A DNA stretch of 64,000 nt from Salvator merianae. Its lineage: Eukaryota > Chordata > Lepidosauria > Squamata > Teiidae. How positions within the stretch are numbered: the stretch's first letter is position 1; each line of letters starts with the position of its first letter. The stretch covers positions 44,504,742 to 44,568,741 of the forward strand of contig QVOM02000119.1 of assembly GCA_003586115.2 (NCBI GenBank), in the 5' to 3' direction. Of the stretch, positions 1 through 11,871 are shown piece after piece. The translations under genes were made by a program, and so were the position numbers. The notes beneath the pieces are model-generated. The model worked only from the letters and a program-made list of their open reading frames with translations. It did no database searches and was not told where the DNA came from.

Positions 1-1111
1 GTCTCCTCAAAATGAACTATCTCACCCTTACTTTTCCCAAAATGATTTGTCAAATCCCAACAAATACTTTGACATGTTCTCCAAAACAACTCAACTTGTG
101 CAAAAGAACCATTTTATGCAACTTGGTTTTCGTAAGGGTATGTGCACATACTTGAATTGCAACTTGGCTAAAACAGTGTACTGAGTTTTAAACTAAGGCA
201 TGTATCATGAAAGGTATACTGTTAATCTACTTCTGTCAGCCTGACTGGAAACTGATCTGCAAGATCCTAACTAGAAGTCTCTCTCATCACCTTTTCATAT
301 TGTCCTTTTAACCACAGGGCTGGGTCAGGCCAAAAACTTAAGTATGTGTTCGTCTAACACTGACCTTGAAAACCAAGGCTACTAGCCAAAAAGAGAAAGG
401 ATTTTAATACAATACTGAAAACAGAATCCAAGGTCCTTTCCACACTTGCCAATAGTGCAGAATAAGAAAGGATCTACGTGCCTCCCTTCTGCATGCTGAT
501 GCGATTTAAAAGAAGCCCCTCACCCTCCTTGTACACTCTGTCCACACAGGCTGGAGTGCCCAAAATGGCATCCAAGTCCACTCTAACAGTAGACCTCTTT
601 TTTGAGATCTACTGGTCTACTAAGGGACCTCCATGATCCGGTATACCACTGGTGACCTATTTTAGCAACACCACAAGGTACAGTTAAAATGGCCCCCTGG
701 GAGCACTCGAAGGCCAGCAACATGAGCTGGTGTGGGTTTCAGAACTGGTGCAGGGGCTGGCATGAAACAGCCCATCCCAGTGTAGACAATCTTGTTCTGC
801 ACCAGGAGCAATCCATCTCAGCTGGGGACACTTTGCTTATTCAAGTACAGAGCAACCCACCCTATACCAAAATAGCAACTGAAAATGGCCCAAGTCTTTC
901 TGAAAGGGATCTACTTGGAATCTGACCCTCTTTCGTCTCTTTTCAAAGATATCCAAATCACCTAAGTCAGCCAGCATCACTTCATCTCCATCTGCTTAGT
1001 CTAGTTACAAAGTGTCTCCATGCTAGATGCTACACATAAAAGAAGTCTTCTTTCCTAACCTAACACCCACAAGATCAGGAACATAGCTTCCACTAGCATC
1101 CTGAGCCATAC
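1..1111 (-). other. ARHGDIB intron (after first coding exon), partial
   Basis: The sequence downstream (on the minus strand) of the donor at 1111-1110 runs to the window edge without a second recognisable ARHGDIB exon, so it is intronic. An open frame of 78 codons at 689-925 on the plus strand has no recognisable domain and is taken as chance. Confidence 0.75.
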
Positions 1112-1300
1112 CTGACACTACAGGTCCATCACCCAGCAGAGACTTCTTATATTTCATAAGACTTTCATCATCCTTATCCAGCTCCTGTAGTTCCTGGAGC
1201 GTCTTCTGTGGTGGTGGTTTGTAGTTCAGTTTGCTATCTAGTTCATCTTCATCATCTTCCACGTGTACTTCTGGGTCTTTCTCAGTCATGGTTGCCTGGC
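1112..1300 (-). CDS. ARHGDIB: ARHGDIB first coding exon (Rho GDP-dissociation inhibitor 2), partial gene
   Basis: This minus-strand exon encodes the N-terminus of RhoGDI2 (D4-GDI/Ly-GDI), a cytosolic protein that extracts prenylated Rho GTPases from membranes and holds them GDP-bound. The ATG is at 1289-1287. The product starts MTEKDPEVHVEDDEDELDSK and continues with LNYKPPPQKTLQELQELDKD and DESLMKYKKSLLGDGPVV. This is the acidic start plus the helical N-terminal arm that contacts Rho switch regions. The MTEK start, the DELDSKLNYKPPPQK block and GDGPVV match RhoGDI2 better than RhoGDI1. A polypyrimidine-AG acceptor ends at 1301, and a donor (TCAG|GTATGG) places the last exon base at 1112, after 178 coding bases (59 codons plus one base). 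Codons past 1112 are intron read-through, as are apparent in-frame codons upstream of the acceptor. The immunoglobulin-like prenyl-binding domain is encoded by later exons beyond position 1. The gene lies head-to-head with PDE6H. Confidence 0.95.
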
Positions 1301-1934
1301 CTGAGAAGATGAAATTGCTGGGTAGCACAAGACTGTGATGCCAGTAGGGCTTCCTAAGTCCTCAGCTAGGCTTCTGCTGTAAGTAGAGCACAGCAATCAC
1401 AAACATAGTCATCCACATGCTTCCACATCCACAAGTATTAGGACATTTATCCAAGATCAAAAGATAATTGTTGACTTAGATGTATAGAGGTGGGTTGTCA
1501 TCAACTCTCAAAATATTTTCATGTTCCTGCTGAACACATGTAGAGGCTATCAAACCACAAGGAGCATAAATGTCTATGTACAGCATTTCCTAATATATTT
1601 TATTCAGGCAGTTTACAAACACATGTTTCTTTAGGTCACTGTCAATTACTTAAGAGTCTGCCAACTGAATACCAGGATACATAATGCAGTGAGAGAGTAC
1701 AAACTCTGTATCTAACAGTCATGAATATTCCTGCCTCCTTTGGATTTATCCAATACCATCTTTGTCAAGTATCTGTTCTAAAAAATCTGCCTCTTCTCAA
1801 ATGAAGCTAACATTAGATTTTCTTTGCAGAAAGCTGTGAAATCTGAAAGACCGGAATCAGTTCCTAGGCCAATATCTAATCTCCTTTCACCAACTTTCAA
1901 AAAAATCTACACATTCATAAGCTATCCATATTAA

Positions 1935-2371
1935 TGTTGTGTCCAGACAGGGTCTCAAACTCAGGATTCTCCTATTCTTAAATTGGGATTACCACACATA
2001 TCCATGACAATCCTACCATAGCCTCAGGATATAGGTATGAAATCCCAGCCTATCGCTATTCTGGGGAAGAAACCTGCAACCTGGGTTTTCCAGAAATACT
2101 GATATGAGTTATCTTGTCTGGATGCTTGCTCCCGCATCCATCTTCTTGAAAATGGCCACCATGCATGTGTGAGGGTGAAACTGGACCGAATATGCTCACT
2201 CCACAAGCACAGGGGCTCCCGCTTGTGCACTTCCGAGTATTTCACGCCATCAAAATACCCAGAAGCGCCCACTGCACTACAACAGAATCAAGTGCCAGAC
2301 AAGGTAAGGGCCCGCGTTTGCCCCATAATTTCGCCCTGCCCACATTTTCCTCCTGCTGTCTGGAGGCAACC
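1935..2371. mobile_element. Non-autonomous DNA transposon, family C copy 1 (TSD TAA)
   Basis: This is a 437-bp element with degenerate terminal inverted repeats: TGTTGTGTCCAGACAG on the left and, read inward from the right, GGTTGCCTCCAGACAG. It is flanked by TAA at 1932-1934 and TAA at 2372-2374. Internal blocks recur in the copies at 29374-29994 and near 33990-34217. There is no transposase frame. The 3-bp TAA duplication suits a PIF/Harbinger-type transposase. Confidence 0.75.
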
Positions 2372-2739
2372 TAAGAAGCTCCTCACTATCTCTTATACAA
2401 TATCTTTACCTGTTCAGCCAAAAACAGAACAACAGCAAGAGCAGCAGCTGATGCAGGGTGTCTCTACACTTTATAGTGTCTGTAGATTTTTATTACTGAT
2501 ATCCTAAAATACCCACACCTAGTTTCACCATCAGCCATTTCCTGCCACCTTTAGCACACTCTAAATCCAGCAGTTTTCTTATTTGTAGCAACACTATGCC
2601 AAGCATGGCTACAACCACGCCCATAGTCCACAACAAAGCAATCCCTGCTTTCAGACACATCACACTGGTGGGCCTAATGACAATTACCAGTGAAGTTCAA
2701 TCTGTGCATGAACAGCTCACATTCCACTCACATAAAAAG

Positions 2740-2800
2740 AAAGGAAGGAAGAAAGGAAGGAAGGAAGGAAGGAAGGAAGGAAGGAAGGAAGGAAGGAAGA
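2740..2800. repeat. (GGAA)n microsatellite
   Basis: About 60 bp of near-perfect GGAA/GAAG repeats. It generates artificial open frames on both strands (KEGRKEGRK and SFLPSFLPS) that are not genes. Confidence 0.97.
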
Positions 2801-3010
2801 GAAAAGCCCTGAATTACTGGACTGAACATTGCAAGCAGATTCAAAATACATTAAAAGTATATACTTGTATGCAGAGCATAAACTGGCTAAGAAAGAAAAG
2901 CTTTTTAGGACACATGGCCTCACCATGCCTTCAGTAATAAAATGCCACAGCAGCAACTAGCAAATACCACAAGCAGTCATAGTTGGTTAAGAAGAACGTT
3001 CATGCTGTAC

Positions 3011-3043
3011 TAACACACACACACACACATATATACATATACA
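3011..3043. repeat. (CA)n / (TA)-rich short microsatellite
   Basis: Short run of alternating CA followed by ATATAC repeats. Confidence 0.85.
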
Positions 3044-4332
3044 CCCCCTCTTCTGCAAGAACCCAAGATACACCGCAGCCTCATGCCGAAACAACAGCTG
3101 TAACAATTCCCCTCAGCCTCAGTCAACCGTACCACTGTCAGATTCATCCAATTACACAAAGAGCTATAGATTGATAAATTCAAGGCAAGCTAAACACAAC
3201 ATTCAGAAGGAAAGGCAATGAAGGAAAAATACCTGAATGGAGCTTGTAAAGCAACATTTAAAAAGAAAAAGGAACAGCAATGAATCAAGCTGCAAATTGT
3301 CATGCAATTTCTCAAGTGCACAGCACTTAAAATAGCTGTTTTCTGTGCTGTGACCAGGTCTCTTTCCTGTGCAGGAAAAGGAAGCATGCGGCTTGTTCCT
3401 ATGACAACACATACCCTGGCTGCAGACTCCAACTAGAAGCAGCCGTTGAGCAGCACGGAAACTTCTCCAAATGAGGAGGAAGTAAGAAAGCCTACATACA
3501 ATATGCAGCATTCTAAGCAGTGCCTTAAACTGGAGTTTCCCTTGTGACACAAAAAGAACAACCCTTCCTTTGCAGCTTCATGCCAGGAAACAAAGGGAAT
3601 AAAAGAAGAAATGATGAGCCAATCCATCAGTAGGAAAGGGATGAGCAGGTGGGTGAGGTACTTGTGTGGTGGGAAACAGAAGAAGGAATAAGAGAGGCAA
3701 GTGAACAGATTAAAGGAGGATCAGAAAGGCACAATGGAATAAAGATTTTCAGCTCTGAAGACCATGCAGCAGCGGATTCTGCATAGTGGGCAGTGCCCCA
3801 TAATATTCAACAGTCCAGACCCTTAGCCCACTCTTGCTTTCCTTTTTGCATCTTATATTCTGAGCATAACGCTATGTATCTTAAGCAGAGGTAAGTCCCA
3901 TTATGCATCCAATAGGAGTATCTCTCAAGTGGATGAGCAAGGGAGACTGAAATCTTGTGATGCTTCTCCTACTATTAGATGTTAGTGTTCTCTAATACTT
4001 CTACCTGTTAGCTACTCTGCCCTCAATCCCACAAGTAGCAACCTGGGGAGGGAAATGAGATCTGTTACCTTCATAAAGTTTAATAACTCTATGTAGATCA
4101 TGTGCACATCTGCAGGGGATTGAGGCAACAAAAGTAAAAGCAGCAGCAGTGCTAACAGAACCAACAGAACGGAAATCCTAACGTTATCCCAGAATTCTTC
4201 CAAACCACACAAAAAGGCATTGGGAAGGCTCCCCTATGAAGATGACACTAACTCCAGTGCAAGTTTTTTAGATTTTTGTTGCCCTTCCATCTATCATTTT
4301 GAAAAGCTTGAGATGGCCACATGGTTTCACAT

Positions 4333-4378
4333 ACACATAGTTTCTATCCTCACAGACACATAGTTTCTATCCTCACAG
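4333..4378. repeat. Perfect tandem duplication of a 23-bp unit
   Basis: Two identical copies of a 23-bp unit beginning ACACATAGTTTC lie head to tail. Identity between copies suggests a recent slippage event. Confidence 0.9.
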
Positions 4379-4624
4379 ACACAACTGCAAGATAGATCAG
4401 GAGACCATGGTTATCCTACATCATTTAGTAAACCAATGAAATAGAATCTGAACTAGTCCTAGCCCAACACTACACCTCGCCAGCCATATCTCCTAAAAAC
4501 ATATAAAACCCATTTTACTAAATGTTGTCCTTTGTCACTTGTCCCTTTTGTACTGATATCCTCCTAAGCTGCACAGTGACTTAACTCAGCGCAGCTTATT
4601 CATTTATACACATTTATATCATGC

Positions 4625-4830
4625 CTTGTACCCTAAAAAAACATCACTGCAATGAAGTCAGGCCACTGTCCATTTAGCTCAGTACAGTCTAGGCTGAATG
4701 ACAGCAGCAGTCCAGAGTTTCAAATGGACATCTTTGCCAGCCCTACTTAGAACCTGAATCCAGGACATTTTGCTTGCAGAGTGAATGCACTGACAGTGAA
4801 CTCTGTCCTTCCCCCGTTTGTCAATGGGAA
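4625..4830 (-). mobile_element. tRNA-derived reptilian SINE, near full length
   Basis: Read on the minus strand, this has the layout of the common reptilian tRNA-derived SINE. It has a decayed tRNA-like head (TCTGCAAGCAAAATGTCC followed by a mutated B box), then TAGGGCTGGCAAAGATG, then an AGCTAAATGGACAGTGGCCTG tail (canonical form: gagctagatggaccaatggtctg). The B box (canonical GGTTCAATCC) is mutated, so the copy is old and probably transcriptionally dead. Confidence 0.8.
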
Positions 4831-5752
4831 AATTAAATGTTTCCTGAAGGTAGTGTGGATGGTGTCTGAGCAATTAGTCCTACTAAATGTGGTTTAAGGA
4901 ATAAGAAGCACAACTTCTCATCCTCAGCTGCATTTTATTATTTTAAACAGAAAGCTGACTGTTACACAGGGCTATGCCCTCCTATGCTAGTAACATTCCT
5001 TGCAATAGGCCAGAGCTAGTATGGGGCACTGGAATATCAAACAGAATTGCAATACCAACAGAACATAGGGCAGTAAGACACTTTACATTTGCACAGATAA
5101 GCTGTCAAAAAGGGAGTTTAAAATGGTCCAATATCTGCAATATTCTGTTGATTGGCTTGATGGCTTATCAGTTTCATCTCATACTGCAAAAGATGTTTGA
5201 TCATTTAATTCGCAGGATCTTTAATAACAATAGCATAACAACAGAAGAACCTTCAACTTAGTGATTTTACAGATGGGATCTGGATAATAGTACTATGTAT
5301 TGCTCTAACTCAAGAAATGGGTCTAACTTTGCTACTGAAAAATAAATGGGCAATAACAGGTAATTTGCAGCCGTGGTACTTAATGATTGGGATACCTTCC
5401 AGAAAAAAATAATGCCATTTGGTAATCAGACTTAGATGTCCTTTCCTTTCACAGTTGTTAAATATGATGATACAGGTAAGTAGCTAAAAAGAAACAGCTG
5501 CATTTATAATATAGACAGGATGAAAAAATACCAAGTTGCTCTCTGCAGTGATCTAACTGTGCTGGCAGTTATCTAGAAATAGGAAGGAGAGCATGAATTT
5601 AGGACATCTATTGAAGTTAAAACTGTATCTTTGCCTATACTCAGCCTGTAGATATGTGCAAATAAACTGCTTTATTAGAGGCCTTATTTCAAAGTCAACA
5701 AAACTCAGAATCTGTTGCAACTTTGTTCTCACAATTTAGGGTTCCTCTACAC

Positions 5753-5777
5753 TGAATGAATGAATGAATGAATGAAT
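5753..5777. repeat. (GAAT)n microsatellite
   Basis: About six tandem TGAA units. Confidence 0.95.
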
Positions 5778-6149
5778 TTGTCCATTGACCATATCAAATT
5801 TTTAAGAGCTGACAGGAAGAAATATTAAAATTAGGATTAAAATTAATATTAATATTAAGACACCCACATGCTTAAAAATTGTTTTTTAAATCTTCTGTGT
5901 GAAGTTGGAGTTGCATGTATCAGTTCATAACTCAATAGTACTCATCCCCTTTGCACTGGATAATCCACCTTTAAGTTTTCTCAGCAGACAGCTCACATTT
6001 ATTACATTGAAAATACACAGAAAGCGCTTATAATGAAAAATGGTGGCCCCTTCCTCAACTGTTGTCAAAAGAGCCATCTTGTCTGAGGGGAGCATAGGAG
6101 GTGGCCTGAGCTCATGCGGAGTAAATATGTTTTTATGTGCAATATTTGT

Positions 6150-6222
6150 AGTTTGTTATGTAAACCACTCCAGGACCTCAGGGTGAACAGTGGTATACAA
6201 ATGCAAATAATAAATTAAAAAA
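6150..6222 (+). repeat. 3' tail of a reptilian SINE/LINE family
   Basis: The GTAAACCACTCCAGGACC and GGTATACAAATGCAAAT motifs match the end found on many reptilian SINE/LINE copies (gtaaaccgccctgag...ggcggtatacaaat). A diverged relative of the same tail is visible near 24600-24690. Confidence 0.6.
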
Positions 6223-9200
6223 TATATATCTCCTGACATGTATAGTTAAGAGACCTTGTGATTTCTGTGTGAACGTTTGAAGGCAGGAGCATAAGCAGGT
6301 GAAAGGTCTTCCTTTTAAAAAGAAATTGCCCAAACCAATGCACATTTGAGCACACCCATATATGTTCCCCTCTGAAATGTCACACATTCACAGTTGTTTT
6401 GGTATTAGCAGCTTTTTCATTGGCTATTAATTTCACTGTCCCTCCCCTGTACCTGTGATCCCTTCTGCAGCACTGCTCCACAAAATTTCTTGCACTGTGG
6501 GATTGAACTCAATTGAGCAGACCTGATTATATGGGAGGGAAACAAATAGCGATTGAGTGTGTGTTTGCATGCAAGGCAGGAAAGCCTCATTGTTAACCAA
6601 GAATGTTGCTGCCAAACTAATCAAAGGTAGCATGCCATGATTGTATTACAGGGAGAGAGAAATAATGCTCACATAGACCTTAAATCCACATTTGAAATAA
6701 AAAAGTGGAGAGTGGACTGTGAAAGAAACTGCATGAAAGAAAAAATAACACAGAAAGAGCTCCTTTGTTTTTACTTAACTTCCAATGAACTGTCCCTTGG
6801 TAAAAGAAGTCACCCCTCCCCTCTTTGCCACCCTCCTCCACAATCTATTTGATTACAAACATGCATACTGTAAATACCCAGTGTAGAAAGCAGAATGCTC
6901 GCCTGCTAAGGAAGCCATCTCTCCCTGACCCCTCTTATGGGAGTGGGGAGGATGGATCAGGATTTAGAAGTCTTTGAGTGGATGCGTGCACACATTCACA
7001 CAGGCAAGTGTGAGATACACCAAGAAATAGCCTCGTAGATTTCTCCCCCATTACATTGCTACATTCCTTCCTTTCCAAATGCATGGTGATGATTCAATTG
7101 GAGTTCTTTCCTTCTTGACAAATTGCTGTGTTCCCTTTTTCTTTTCTTTTTCTTGTTTTTTAACAAAGACAAAACAAAAGGGCAGGCAGAAATAGAAGGG
7201 GACTAGCTGTTTGAATGCCTGCAACTACACTCCTCCGCAACTTTGAGAAGCCATGGAAAAACATATGATTGACAGACTGCAATCACCAATAGCTTTTGGC
7301 ATCTGAGGGGAAGAAGGAAATGGGCCGAGCTCCTTAATACAAACCCCACTGCAAAGTACTGATAATGTGGTTTAGAAGCACTCCAAAAATGTTGAGTTTA
7401 TCTAGTGAGCATTCCTGAAGAGGAAGAACCTGCTTAACAAAAAACAAAAACAAAAAACCCTTCTTGAGTATATCTATGTCCTTAGAAAATTGTAATGTGT
7501 GCATAACACCACCGAACTGATATTGCTGTCATGCTTTGTATGACACTGTGGTTTAGCTTTCACAAGCCACAATGTAGTAAAAAATCCTGTTACAGAAGTA
7601 ATTGCTGCTTACCGAAAAACACACAATGTAAGTCAGCAGCATAGAAGCCGTGGTCCTCCTTCCTTTCTCCACAGCCCTCATATAAATATGCCAGACCTCA
7701 GTGTGGGGTGAAGCTTCTTTGGGCTTCCTTCAGCAGTGGTCACATTCTGCCAACCACTCCCAGTTGCCCTTCCAGTAGTTAGAGAGGGAGACACAGATAC
7801 CACCATGAAAGTTTTTGAAGGTTTGCAGTGGCACACTTTGCGTGCCTGTCTTGGGAACCTATATGTCCACGATACATATGGCCAATGGGAGGTTGTAACT
7901 CTGCCATTTTGATCTCACCACAGCAGGCTGACACAGTCCCGTTCTACCAACGTAAATCAATGGTGCAACAGAGATGAAGTTACATTTTTGCAAGTCTCCA
8001 GGATTGCATTAAACAAAGGAAGTTGCATTTTACCAACCGTATAAGAGCAAAGCAACATTGTGCAAAACCTTATCACTGGAGGAACTACAGTATTTGAGCA
8101 GCCAACCCATCAAGAAGTACAGTCGATGCATCATGCAAGAGATTCTATTCCATCCAGGAAGGAGCTCAGGAAAATCCAAATTTATCTCTCTCTCAAAAAT
8201 TTATATCATATGGTGGAATCACCGATATTTATTGTAAAAGAAAGTTTTTAGTCCTATTGCAAGGTACACTTTGATTACAAGGACTAGGATAGACACTGTA
8301 CCTACCTATTTTTCTTCAAGTAGACTAGAAAAAGTTATATTCAAGCTGACAACAAAGAAAAAAAAGAATAAATGAAACATGTTATTTATTTACTGTGGTC
8401 TGCTTTAGCATTTTGCAGGCTTTAAACCACAGCAGCTCTGTTAGAGTGCTGTTATTTCAAAACTTCTCCTACATATGCCCTGATGATGGCTGAGCTTCAT
8501 ATTTTATTCCCAAAAGAAAGGAATTGTATCTCAGCAGTATTTCAACCAGCTCTTATTGAGCTGCTCAGTCAGTAAAACTGAACAGGGAGTTTAAAGATTA
8601 ACTTTTAAATTATCTTCTTGAATTCAACTTAAGTTTTGAATTAGCAAAGGTATAAGTTAATAAGGAAAAAAAGACAAAAGTCAGCCAGTCATTCTCAAGC
8701 CTTGCAGAACTTGTGAACTGATAGGGTTTCTCTAAACATAGGCAGGATCTGCAAGTTGATCCCTGATGGTGCTTCTAACTAACAGGTAGAGCTCTACCTA
8801 TCACCATGCACTATTTGGATGCTGCTCCACATCGCTGAGCTTCACTGTCATTGACTGGGACAAGATAGCAGCTTCAGTCTCATTCCCCATACCCTTATCT
8901 TAAGACACCATTCCTGGGCCCCAGGGGCATTAGATGCTCAGCAGGGGGAGAAATGGAGACACACTGCCCTAGGGGTCTGAGAAGGGTGTCTGTCATGTAA
9001 TGGAGACACAGCCATAATTAAAAATTAATATGGAAGAAGATCAGGAAAGATATAATAGAGGGGGAGAATAAAAATCTTTCATTACCGGGCTATAAGATTA
9101 AAGTGGTACCTAAACTAATGTATTTGTTTCAGACTATTCCATGTAATATTGATCAAACCACAGTGATATCATGGCAGAACCTTATAAACAAATACTCTAG

Positions 9201-9278
9201 ATTTTCACTGAAATAAGAACTCAAGGAACAAGGCGGCTGGGAGATTCCTTCTTTACTAAAATATTTTGATGTAACTCA

Positions 9279-9458
9279 GGCCCTTTCTGCACTTGGCCTT
9301 ATTATGGGTTATATGGCAGAATAGGGACCTGCTATCCACATGCTAGTGCAAACTGTGAAAGGTTTTGCCCAGGGCCTACCATAGTCTGCACGAGCATGCA
9401 GATGGCAGGTCCCTATTCTGAGATATAATCTGGAATAAGGCCAAGTGCAGAAAGGGCC
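9279..9458. mobile_element. Hairpin MITE, family D copy 1 (TSD TCA)
   Basis: A 180-bp element whose halves are largely inverted copies. Its ends are GGCCCTTTCTGCACTTGGCC and the reverse complement. TCA duplications lie at 9276-9278 and 9459-9461. The inner block around CATGCTAGTGCAAACTGTG is also inverted. It has no coding capacity. Relatives lie at 19236-19420 and 49769-49945, with right-half fragments at 57009-57092 and near 59178-59263. Confidence 0.85.
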
Positions 9459-9594
9459 TCAGTTGAAATATTTTCTTGAATGCCTGACTGCACCAGAAAA
9501 TAGTATTCAGCAGAACTTTGCACAGATTTTCTAGATTCTCTTTTATACTGACAACTGTCTCATACAGCATTTAAGAAGCTATATGATGCCCTTT

Positions 9595-9806
9595 AGCTGC
9601 ATCCACATGTAGCAAAAAAGGCATCTCAAAAGCACCTTAGAAATTGTAGCATGAGACACCTATTTTCTCATCCCACCTCTAATCCATCTTTTCTACTCTA
9701 GAATATTCATGAGAGGGCGAGGGGCAGGCTGATATGTGAATGATACCACCTGCGAACCATTTCTGAGCAGCCTCTGAGGTTTTTGTTTTTACTGCATGTG
9801 AAAGCC
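9595..9806. mobile_element. MITE, family F copy 1
   Basis: Its ends read AGCTGCATCCACATGTAGCA and, inward from the right, GGCTTTCACATGCAGTAAAA. The body holds CATCTCTAATCCATC-like and TAGAATATTCATGA motifs shared with the copies at 25485-25688, 41139-41321 and 50043-50263. Related fragments lie near 18885-18985 and 62940-63040. Confidence 0.7.
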
Positions 9807-9907
9807 AAAGATATGTATTACTGGCATGGCATAGATACCTACAGAATTCAATGCCTATGGCACTGATAAAGAAGATACCATACTAAAAGAGTACCAAAGC
9901 TTTCTCA

Positions 9908-10313
9908 GGCTGCCTCCAGACAGCAAAAGGCAATGCAAGATCTAAAGAAGAACCCACAATTGCCTCTTGTGTCCCCCAAAAGCAATGAAGAGCAATTGGG
10001 GGCTTACTTTTACATCTATTAGCAGCTTCCCCAATGAGCTTGCTTGAGGCTACCGGAAGGCACCTAAGCACCCACCCACTTCCTATTGTTATTTTTTGCA
10101 TGCTTGGCTGGCTTTCGGCAGCCCTAAGCAAGCTTATTGTGGAAGCTGCCAACAGACAGGAAGGTAAGGGAAATTATTATTATCCCAGCATCATTACTGG
10201 ATTTCCGGCAATAGTGATATTATGAATAGAACTATATTGCCCAGAATTATATTGGGCATTCTCAGTATAGTGCTGGGACAATTGTGGGTTTTAACTTGCA
10301 TCTGGAGGCATCC
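9908..10313. mobile_element. Non-autonomous DNA transposon, family C copy 2 (TSD TCA)
   Basis: A 406-bp element starting GGCTGCCTCCAGACAG and ending in TCTGGAGGCATCC, flanked by TCA at 9905-9907 and 10314-10316. The internal sequence contains diverged inverted blocks (GGCACCTAAGCACCCACCC against GGCTGGCTTTCGGCAGCC). No transposase is present. Confidence 0.75.
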
Positions 10314-10551
10314 TCAGAAAAGCTACAAACAACTGAAATATTTCTATATTGACAGCTTATCATTACTGGAGAGCAGCTACACATTATTATAGGACTACCG
10401 CAAAGAGACTGGTTCTTGTCACAGGCTATTCATAATATTTTGCAAAATCCATACAGATTTGCTGCAACAACTAGGACTTATATGAATTTTAAGAAATTGA
10501 TGCCTTTGGGCTTACCCTCAGAGATAGAAACAATTTCTAACCTATATATTG

Positions 10552-10872
10552 TAGAGATGTGCTTGCACTCATTCAAATTCAAACCAATTTGACTCAAACC
10601 AGGTGTTTTGACTAGTTTGAATTTGACACAAACCACACCCAGATTCAAGGAGTCAAGTCTGAACTCAAATTAAACCAAGAGGTTTCAGTCAAACCCAATT
10701 CGATTTGATCCGATTTCAGTTCATCAATATTTTGCCCTTTTAAAGAGCTTTTTAAAATTGCATTTTATGTTTAGAACCAGGTTAAACTGGTTCAAACTGG
10801 CTAAATTTGCACCAAACCACACTCAGCTTGGTTCAGGTCAAATCACCATTTTCAAGTTCATACACATCTCTA
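10552..10872. mobile_element. hAT-like MITE, family K copy 1
   Basis: A 321-bp element with TAGAGATGTG / CACATCTCTA termini. The flanking octamers ATATATTG and ATATACAG match at 6 of 8 bases, which suggests a decayed 8-bp hAT-type target duplication. The body is a chain of TTCAAA/TTTGAA/CAAACC words in both orientations, so it can fold on itself. Other copies are at 40273-40577 and 54467-54803. Confidence 0.7.
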
Positions 10873-11626
10873 ATATACAGTAATGCATAGAGATGAAAGA
10901 GATATGGATTTAGAGGTAAAGGGATGCTAGAAGCCAGATTTAGTCTTCAAGCTATCAGAATCAGAATGGAGAGTTTCATGGGCACAAAAGGATTAGATCT
11001 TTGGAAAATACACTGAAGAAACATCATAGGTAGTAAAGAATAGGTAGTTTAAAAATAGTCCACCTATTCGCAAAAATGATTGTGGGCAAAGAGGTACCTG
11101 TTTGCATATGTGGTAGGTTTGACCAGTTATTATGGATTTCTGGAAAGACAATCAGCATGAAATTGCTATTCTGCAAGAATGCATTGATTATACTTCTGAA
11201 TTATGACTATTAGATCTAAATAAAAGTACAAGTAAGAAGATTAGTGTGAAAAACTACTGGCATTTTTATTTCTTGCAGCATTTCAAATTATGATTAAGGC
11301 ATGAAACAGTGTTTGAACTACACAGAAAACTTCGTGCTGTGTAAATCTATGGAATATACCAATAGTAGAAAAGATTACACTTCAGGTTAAAATTGCTAAA
11401 GGCCAGAGATCAACAAAAGATTCCACAGTAGATCTGATATCCTTTGGTTGTGGCTTCCAGTAAACAACTGGTATATCCCATTTTCCCTTCATAACTGTTT
11501 TAGAAGTGTAGAACATTTAGGTTTATATTCTAACCTAGGCTTTAATTGATGTAGAAATAATCCACAATTTTAAAACGGAAGCATTTATATATGAAAGCTA
11601 AATTCACATTTTGACTATTAATTGGA

Positions 11627-11871
11627 AGGATAAATACTGAAGCTGAAGCTCAAATCCTTTGGTCACATAGTGAGAAGACAGGATTCACTGGAAAAGATCC
11701 TGGTGCTGGGAAAGGGAATGGCAGAGAATGAGACAGATAGTGTCATGGAAGCAACGAACATGAGCTTGGGCAAACTTTGGGAGGCAATGTAGGACAGGGG
11801 GGTCAGGCGTGCTGTGGTACATCGGGTCACAAAGAGTCAGACATGACTGAGTGACTGAACAACAAATTCAC
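11627..11871 (+). mobile_element. BovB (RTE) LINE 3' end fragment
   Basis: The sequence encodes a decayed end of the BovB polyprotein (LKL.SFGHIV...DSLEKILVLG) and continues into the diagnostic BovB tail: GGGTCACAAAGAGTCAGACATGACTGAGTGACTGAACAACA, quoted here in two parts as GGGTCACAAAGAGTCAGACA and TGACTGAGTGACTGAACAAC. BovB is an RTE-clade retrotransposon abundant in squamates. The fragment is 5' truncated. Confidence 0.85.

Noticed and set aside
2596..2956. Lys/Gly/Arg and Phe/Leu/Pro/Ser repeat proteins
   Set aside because: Both are translations of the (GGAA)n microsatellite.
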